NCBI RefSeq assembly: GCF_014284125.1
Contig: NZ_JACOFX010000002.1
Location: forward strand, 372,001 to 436,000
Length of the DNA stretch: 64,000 nucleotides
Source of the DNA: Undibacterium umbellatum
GTDB taxonomy: Bacteria > Pseudomonadota > Gammaproteobacteria > Burkholderiales > Burkholderiaceae_D
Reading direction: 5' to 3'
Program-made: the position numbers and the translations under genes
The notes under the pieces: generated by a model
What the model saw: only the letters and a program-made list of their open reading frames with translations
The model's database searches: none
What the model was told of the DNA's origin: nothing
Shown: positions 59,553 to 64,000 of the stretch, in pieces
Position numbering within the stretch: the stretch's first letter is position 1
How the letters are laid out: each line of letters opens with the position of its first letter

Positions 59553-60836
59553 ATGTCGAATCAGGAAACTTCTATCAATCTCAGCAAGACGCAGGAAGAA
59601 AATGAACCGAATTTCAAACGTCGCAGTTTCTTGCAAACTGCTGCACTGGCAAGTGGGGCAGGCATCATGGGCTTGAGTACTGGTGGAGTATGGGCAGCAG
59701 GTTCAGATAAACCAGAAAAAGAAGAAGTACATATCGGCTTTATTCCGCTTACTGATTGCGCATCCGTGGTGATGGCATCGGTACTCGGCTTTGATAAAAA
59801 ATACGGTATCAAGATTATCCCCAGCAAAGAATCTTCATGGGCCAGTGTGCGTGACAAGCTGGTCAATGGTGAACTGGATGCCGCCCATGTGCTGTATGGC
59901 CTGATCTATGGTGTGCAACTGGGTGTAGGCGGGAATAAAAAAGACATGGCTGTGTTAATGACGCTGAATAATAACGGCCAGGCCATTACCCTGTCTAAAA
60001 AACTGGCCGACAAAGGTGCGGTTGATGGCGCAGGCTTGGCCAAGCTCATGCAAACCGATAAACGTGAATATACTTTTGCGCAGACTTTCCCCACAGGCAC
60101 TCATGCCATGTGGCTTTATTATTGGCTGGCTGCACATGGCATTAATCCCATGAAAGACGCCAAGGTTATTACTGTGCCGCCACCACAAATGGTGGCGAAT
60201 ATGCGGGTCGGGAATATGGATGGCTATTGCGTGGGTGAACCCTGGAATCACAGGGCGATCGCTGATGGCATAGGCATTACTGCAGCGACGACACAAGATA
60301 TCTGGAAAGACCATCCTGAAAAAGTATTGGGTACCACTTCGGAATTCGTGCAGAAGTATCCAAATACTGCACGCGCAGTTGTGGCAGCGATACTCGATGC
60401 CAGCCGCTGGATAGATGCGTCCTTGTCCAACAAGAGCAAGATGGCAGAAACCATTGCGGATAAATCCTATGTGAATACCTCTGTCGATGTCATCAATCAG
60501 CGTATTTTGGGACGCTATCAAAATGGCCTGGGCAAGACCTGGGACGATCCGAACTACATGAAGTTCTTTAACGATGGTGCTGTGAATTTCCCTTATCTGT
60601 CGGACGGCATGTGGTTCCTGACCCAGCACAGACGCTGGGGTCTGCTGAAGGCCGATCCGGATTATCTTGCGGTGGCAAAAGCAGTCAACCGTATCGACGT
60701 TTACAAGGATGCAGCGACCATGGCCAAAGTATCGGTACCAAAAGATCCCATGCGCAGCAGCAAGTTCATGGACGGTACGGTCTGGGATGGCAAGAATCCG
60801 GCTGCCTATGCAGCTTCTTTCAAAATCAAGGCATAA
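59553..60836 (+). CDS. nrtA: Nitrate ABC transporter substrate-binding protein (NrtA/CmpA-type), Tat-exported
   Basis: The 427-residue protein has a twin-arginine signal (KRRSFLQTAALASG, about residues 25-38) and the NrtA/CmpA domain: HIGFIPLTDCASVVMAS, then the long two-lobe fold with FTQTFPTGTHAMWLYYWLAAHGINP-like residues and GYCVGEPWNHRA. It binds nitrate in the periplasm. The close relative CmpA binds bicarbonate, but the ANTAR leader favours nitrate. CTGGAG precedes the ATG. nrtB follows nine bases on. Confidence 0.88.
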   Translation: MSNQETSINLSKTQEENEPNFKRRSFLQTAALASGAGIMGLSTGGVWAAGSDKPEKEEVHIGFIPLTDCASVVMASVLGFDKKYGIKIIPSKESSWASVRDKLVNGELDAAHVLYGLIYGVQLGVGGNKKDMAVLMTLNNNGQAITLSKKLADKGAVDGAGLAKLMQTDKREYTFAQTFPTGTHAMWLYYWLAAHGINPMKDAKVITVPPPQMVANMRVGNMDGYCVGEPWNHRAIADGIGITAATTQDIWKDHPEKVLGTTSEFVQKYPNTARAVVAAILDASRWIDASLSNKSKMAETIADKSYVNTSVDVINQRILGRYQNGLGKTWDDPNYMKFFNDGAVNFPYLSDGMWFLTQHRRWGLLKADPDYLAVAKAVNRIDVYKDAATMAKVSVPKDPMRSSKFMDGTVWDGKNPAAYAASFKIKA

Positions 60837-60845
60837 GGAGTCGTG

Positions 60846-61745
60846 ATGAATACCTTGGTACATGGAGCAATATCTGCAAAAGACGATACCGCCAGTGCAA
60901 CAGCAACAGGGACGGAAGTAAAAGTGATAAAGGCAATCAAACCCAAAGCCGAAAAAAAACCACGCTCTTTCCGGCCTTTTTTTCTGAGTGTGTTGCCGCC
61001 TTTGTTTGGCATAGGTATGCTGATACTGATATGGGAAATCATTGCGCTAAAGAATGCGACTTTCCCTTCACCATGGGTGACTTTACAGGAAGCCATCAAG
61101 GTATTTTCTGATCCCTTTTACCAAAAGGGACCAAATGACCAGGGCATAGGCTGGAATATTTATGCCTCTCTGAAGCGCGTGGCAGTCGGCTTTGGCCTGG
61201 CTGCGGCAGTGGGTATACCGCTGGGCTTTTTGATAGGCCGTTTCAAGTTTTTATCTGGCATGTTTAATCCCATCATCAGTCTCCTAAAACCAGTTTCACC
61301 GCTGGCATGGCTGCCTATCGGTTTGCTGGTATTCAAGTCTGCCCACCCTGCGGCGATCTGGTCTATTTTTATATGCTCAATCTGGCCCATGATCATCAAT
61401 ACAGCGATCGGTGTACAGCGGGTGCCGCAAGATTATATGAATGTCGCCCGTGTGTTGAATTTGTCTGAATGGAAAATCATTACCCGCATCTTACTACCTT
61501 CAGTGTTGCCGTATATGTTGACGGGTGTCCGGCTGGCGATAGGTACGGCATGGTTGGTCATTGTCGCTGCTGAAATGCTGACGGGTGGTGTGGGTATAGG
61601 TTTCTGGGTGTGGGATGAATGGAATAATCTGAACGTTCCGCACATCATTATTGCCATTGTCGTCATTGGCCTGGTGGGGCTGATACTGGAACAAATACTG
61701 GTGGCAATAGCACGCGCCTTTACTTACGAAGATGTGGGGACATGA
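60846..61745 (+). CDS. nrtB: Nitrate ABC transporter permease (NrtB-type)
   Basis: The 299-residue protein has a Lys-rich N-terminus and six predicted helices, with the binding-protein-dependent permease block ([20 protein letters not shown], the EAA loop) around residues 200-220. ATG 60846 is chosen for the site AGGAG. Its stop overlaps the start of the ATPase gene (ATGA), so the two are coupled. Confidence 0.9.
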   Translation: MNTLVHGAISAKDDTASATATGTEVKVIKAIKPKAEKKPRSFRPFFLSVLPPLFGIGMLILIWEIIALKNATFPSPWVTLQEAIKVFSDPFYQKGPNDQGIGWNIYASLKRVAVGFGLAAAVGIPLGFLIGRFKFLSGMFNPIISLLKPVSPLAWLPIGLLVFKSAHPAAIWSIFICSIWPMIINTAIGVQRVPQDYMNVARVLNLSEWKIITRILLPSVLPYMLTGVRLAIGTAWLVIVAAEMLTGGVGIGFWVWDEWNNLNVPHIIIAIVVIGLVGLILEQILVAIARAFTYEDVGT

Positions 61746-62560
61746 TCATGAATGAAAGCGACAACAAGTACCTGCAGATCAATCAGGTTGAAATGATCTT
61801 CAATACCAAGAAGGGTAGTTTTCATGCGCTGCGCGATATCAATTTGAATGTCAAAAAGGGCGAGTTCATTACCTTGATAGGTCATTCTGGTTGCGGTAAA
61901 TCGACGCTGTTGAATTTGCTTGCTGGCTTGACGACGGCCAGTTCTGGAACCTTGTTGTGTGCCAACAGGGAAATTTCTGGTCCATCACCAGAACGTGGCG
62001 TGGTGTTCCAGAACCATTCTTTATTGCCCTGGCTGACCTGTTATGAAAATGTCTTCCTGGCAGTGGAACGCGTGTTTGGCGCGACGGAGAATGGCACGAA
62101 ACTGCAAAAGCGTACCATGCAAGCATTGTCACTAGTAGGTTTGACGCATGCAGAAAAAAAACGTCCGAATGAAATTTCTGGAGGCATGAAGCAACGTGTG
62201 GGCATCGCCCGCGCACTGGCGATAGAGCCAAAAGTTTTATTGATGGATGAACCATTCGGCGCTCTCGATGCGCTGACGCGTGCGCACTTGCAAGATGAAT
62301 TGCTGAAGATTGTCGCAAAGACTCAATCAACCGTGGTCATGGTCACGCATGATGTGGATGAGGCAGTCTTGCTTTCTGACCGAATCGTCATGTTGACCAA
62401 TGGTCCTGCGGCAACCATAGGTGAAATTTTGGACGTGGATCTGGAAAGGCCGCGCGACCGGGTGGCACTGGCGCAAAATCCAAAATATGCAGCCTACCGT
62501 ACTGAAGTATTGGAATTTTTATATCACCGTCAATCCCATCCTGCGCATGATGCGGCTTGA
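61742..62560 (+). CDS. nrtC: Nitrate ABC transporter ATP-binding protein (NrtC/D-type)
   Basis: The 272-residue ATPase has Walker A ([12 protein letters not shown], about residues 42-53), the ABC signature ([17 protein letters not shown]), Walker B ([14 protein letters not shown]) and the switch His (VTHDVDEAV). It lacks the extra regulatory domain found in cyanobacterial NrtC, so it is closer to NrtD in length. It ends the operon, with a terminator downstream. Confidence 0.9.
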   Translation: MIMNESDNKYLQINQVEMIFNTKKGSFHALRDINLNVKKGEFITLIGHSGCGKSTLLNLLAGLTTASSGTLLCANREISGPSPERGVVFQNHSLLPWLTCYENVFLAVERVFGATENGTKLQKRTMQALSLVGLTHAEKKRPNEISGGMKQRVGIARALAIEPKVLLMDEPFGALDALTRAHLQDELLKIVAKTQSTVVMVTHDVDEAVLLSDRIVMLTNGPAATIGEILDVDLERPRDRVALAQNPKYAAYRTEVLEFLYHRQSHPAHDAA

Positions 62561-62572
62561 GTCTTAGGCAAG

Positions 62573-62612
62573 AACAAAAGCTTACTCTTTCTCAAGAGTA
62601 AGCTTTTGTTTT
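62573..62612 (+). terminator. Intrinsic terminator of nrtABC
   Basis: ACAAAAGCTTACTCTT and AAGAGTAAGCTTTTGT are perfect complements around a 4-base loop, followed by T-run. Confidence 0.92.
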
Positions 62613-62972
62613 CTCATTTACACGGCATTGGTAAGCAATGTTTCTGCAGGTAAATGCGCACAGGTTTGTCATACCCAAAATTTCAGCAATATGAAATATA
62701 AATATCTAATCAATTTGCCTAAAGAAAATTAGTTTTCATTTTTTATGCGGCTAATTGTGACAATATGTGCAGAATTAAACTAAATCTATGAGAGAATGCA
62801 TAATCCTTTTGGAAACATTTTTTTACAGGTTCACGGTAATCTGTTGATGTAAAATTGGCAAGAAATACCTGATAGTGAATTCATTGCTTCTGCTTAATAT
62901 AGTTGCATAATTGTTCATGTATTCGACCGTTTTTTGGCAACAGCTTCTGGTTTCTTTTTTTGATTACATGAC
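62613..62972. other. AT-rich promoter region of the PAS-GGDEF gene
   Basis: The 360 bases are strongly AT-rich and should hold the promoter of the next gene. I see no ORF. A short inverted repeat, GAAAATTAGTTTTC, lies near 62725, too short to interpret. Confidence 0.4.
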
Positions 62973-64000
62973 ATGTTTCGCTGGCTTTTTTTTAATGAAA
63001 GTGCATTAACGCCTGCTGAGCACGCTGCATGGAAATTAAGTGCACTACGTATCATTTTGATGTCTGGCTTTGTGCTGGAGGCGGCAGTAGCGATTCACAG
63101 TTCTCTGGACGCAATCGCAGTTGGTGCTTATCAGGTGCTGTGGGTGGTCGGCTTTTTCTATGTTGTGCTGGCATTGGGTTTGTACTATTCATCCCGTCAT
63201 TTACGTGCTGGCGCCGCCATACTCATCGGTACGGTGTACGCGTCTGCATTTGCCATCGTTTGCCTGATCAATCACTACGAGATTGCCAAGTTTGGCTATA
63301 TCTTTATCTATACCACGCCAATTATTGCCCGCTTGTTCTTTGGCACCCGGTTGGCCCTGGGGCTGATGGCTTTCAATGTCCTGCCTTTTCTCTTGCTTTT
63401 GCTGAACCGGCCGTTGCTGAACATACCCGGATTTGATATCACTCTGCCAGCCAGCAATACTTATATACAATCCCTGCTATTCCTGTTCTTCAATGCCTGT
63501 GTGCCCCTGGCTGTTTTTCGGGTCTTGCATGAGCTGGACGTTTCAGCACTACGTTACCGCCAGGCCAGTGCAGCACTGGAAGTCAGCCATGCGCAGTACG
63601 AAGAGGTTTTCCAGAACGCGGGAACAGCCTTGTTGTTGACCGACGCCAGCGGGCAGATTTTGCAGGCGAATCAGTTAGCCAATAGCTTGCTGGGGCGCGA
63701 GGCGGATGACGACGACGACCGTGCCTTGTTTGGCTGGTTGTCGCTGGATAATAGTGTGCGCATGAAAAGTCCGAACGCTGAGGAATCGGAAAACATGCGC
63801 ATGTCGGCTTATCGAACGCGTGATGGCAAACTGGTTGCACTGGAAAATATTTCACAGACCTCTACTGATCACTACATTGTCGCCTTGCGCGATGTTTCTG
63901 GCCTGCATTCCATACATCATGCCTTGCAACTGAGCTTGCAGCGTGAAGATTATCTGAGCCGCCATGATGCACTGACCAATTTACCCAACCGCGACATGTT
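62973..64000 (+). CDS. Membrane PAS-GGDEF protein (diguanylate cyclase type), cut by the window edge
   Basis: The frame is open from ATG 62973 to the window end (342 codons). It encodes about six membrane helices (residues 25-190), a coiled linker, a PAS-like domain (about 210-325; QYEEVFQNAGTALLLTDASG) and then RHDALTNLPNRDM, the start of a GGDEF domain. The protein would make c-di-GMP if its GGDEF site, outside the window, is intact; an EAL domain may follow. No strong ribosome-binding site is seen. It is a separate unit from nrtABC. Confidence 0.85.
   Translation, partial: MFRWLFFNESALTPAEHAAWKLSALRIILMSGFVLEAAVAIHSSLDAIAVGAYQVLWVVGFFYVVLALGLYYSSRHLRAGAAILIGTVYASAFAIVCLINHYEIAKFGYIFIYTTPIIARLFFGTRLALGLMAFNVLPFLLLLLNRPLLNIPGFDITLPASNTYIQSLLFLFFNACVPLAVFRVLHELDVSALRYRQASAALEVSHAQYEEVFQNAGTALLLTDASGQILQANQLANSLLGREADDDDDRALFGWLSLDNSVRMKSPNAEESENMRMSAYRTRDGKLVALENISQTSTDHYIVALRDVSGLHSIHHALQLSLQREDYLSRHDALTNLPNRDM

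Noticed and set aside
1..64000. CRISPR arrays, transposases, prophage, rRNA
   Set aside because: No regularly spaced repeats, transposase or phage structural motifs, or rRNA sequence were noticed on reading the window.

Overview
The window looks like a chromosomal segment of a betaproteobacterium, most likely Oxalobacteraceae (Undibacterium/Herbaspirillum-like). This rests on moderate GC, the arrangement tsaE-amiC / mutL-miaA near queG, the set of small envelope-stress proteins (BON, CsbD, PA2169-type, glycine zipper, DUF883-like), and the abundance of Burkholderiales-type regulators. The assignment is inference from gene content; no search was run. No rRNA, CRISPR array, transposase or prophage is visible, and only one tRNA (Met) is present.

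Layout. 0-1.5 kb: end of an MBOAT/AlgI-type O-acetyltransferase and its AlgX/AlgJ-like partner (exopolysaccharide acetylation). 1.9-5.3 kb: small secreted or stress proteins and an AI-2E-family permease. 5.6-9.3 kb: a Crp/Fnr-type regulator, a CHASE3 histidine kinase, a receiver-only protein and a NarL-type regulator. 9.6-13 kb: a three-gene small-protein operon, a PA2169-type protein and a copper trio (Cys/His-rich secreted protein, cupredoxin, CusF-like). 13.2-17.1 kb: LemA plus two TPM proteins, a DUF2177 protein, and a membrane protein split by a one-base frameshift. 17.5-19.9 kb: two AT-rich orphan genes (one with a HEPN-like R-x4-H motif) beside tRNA-Met. 20.4-32.4 kb: housekeeping genes (miaA, mutL, amiC, tsaE, queG) with accessory genes set between mutL and amiC. 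32.4-33.3 kb: a roughly 690-bp imperfect inverted repeat between convergent genes. 33.3-39.9 kb: an AEC permease, a DctS/DctR-like two-component system and a DctPQM TRAP transporter. 40.0-41.8 kb: a possible sRNA, ogt and xerD. 41.8-55.5 kb: a mirrored peptide-use locus (S9 peptidase, TonB receptor / metzincin-type metalloprotease, TonB receptor, S9 peptidase). 55.6-58.5 kb: ybaK, plsY, a cache protein and tsaD. 58.6-62.6 kb: an ANTAR regulator and nrtABC-type nitrate uptake genes. 62.97 kb to the end: a membrane PAS-GGDEF protein cut by the window edge.

The most informative regulatory structure lies between the ANTAR regulator gene and nrtA (59286-59519). In order it contains two tandem NtrC-like sites, a full-consensus sigma-54 promoter, two hairpins whose six-base loops carry A at position 1 and G at position 4 (the ANTAR-binding RNA signature), and an intrinsic terminator just before the nrtA ribosome-binding site. 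This reads as combined control by nitrogen limitation (transcription start) and by nitrate (antitermination). The least explained structures are the large palindromic element at 32.5-33.2 kb, the promoter/terminator-bounded segment upstream of ogt, and the orphan HEPN-like gene.
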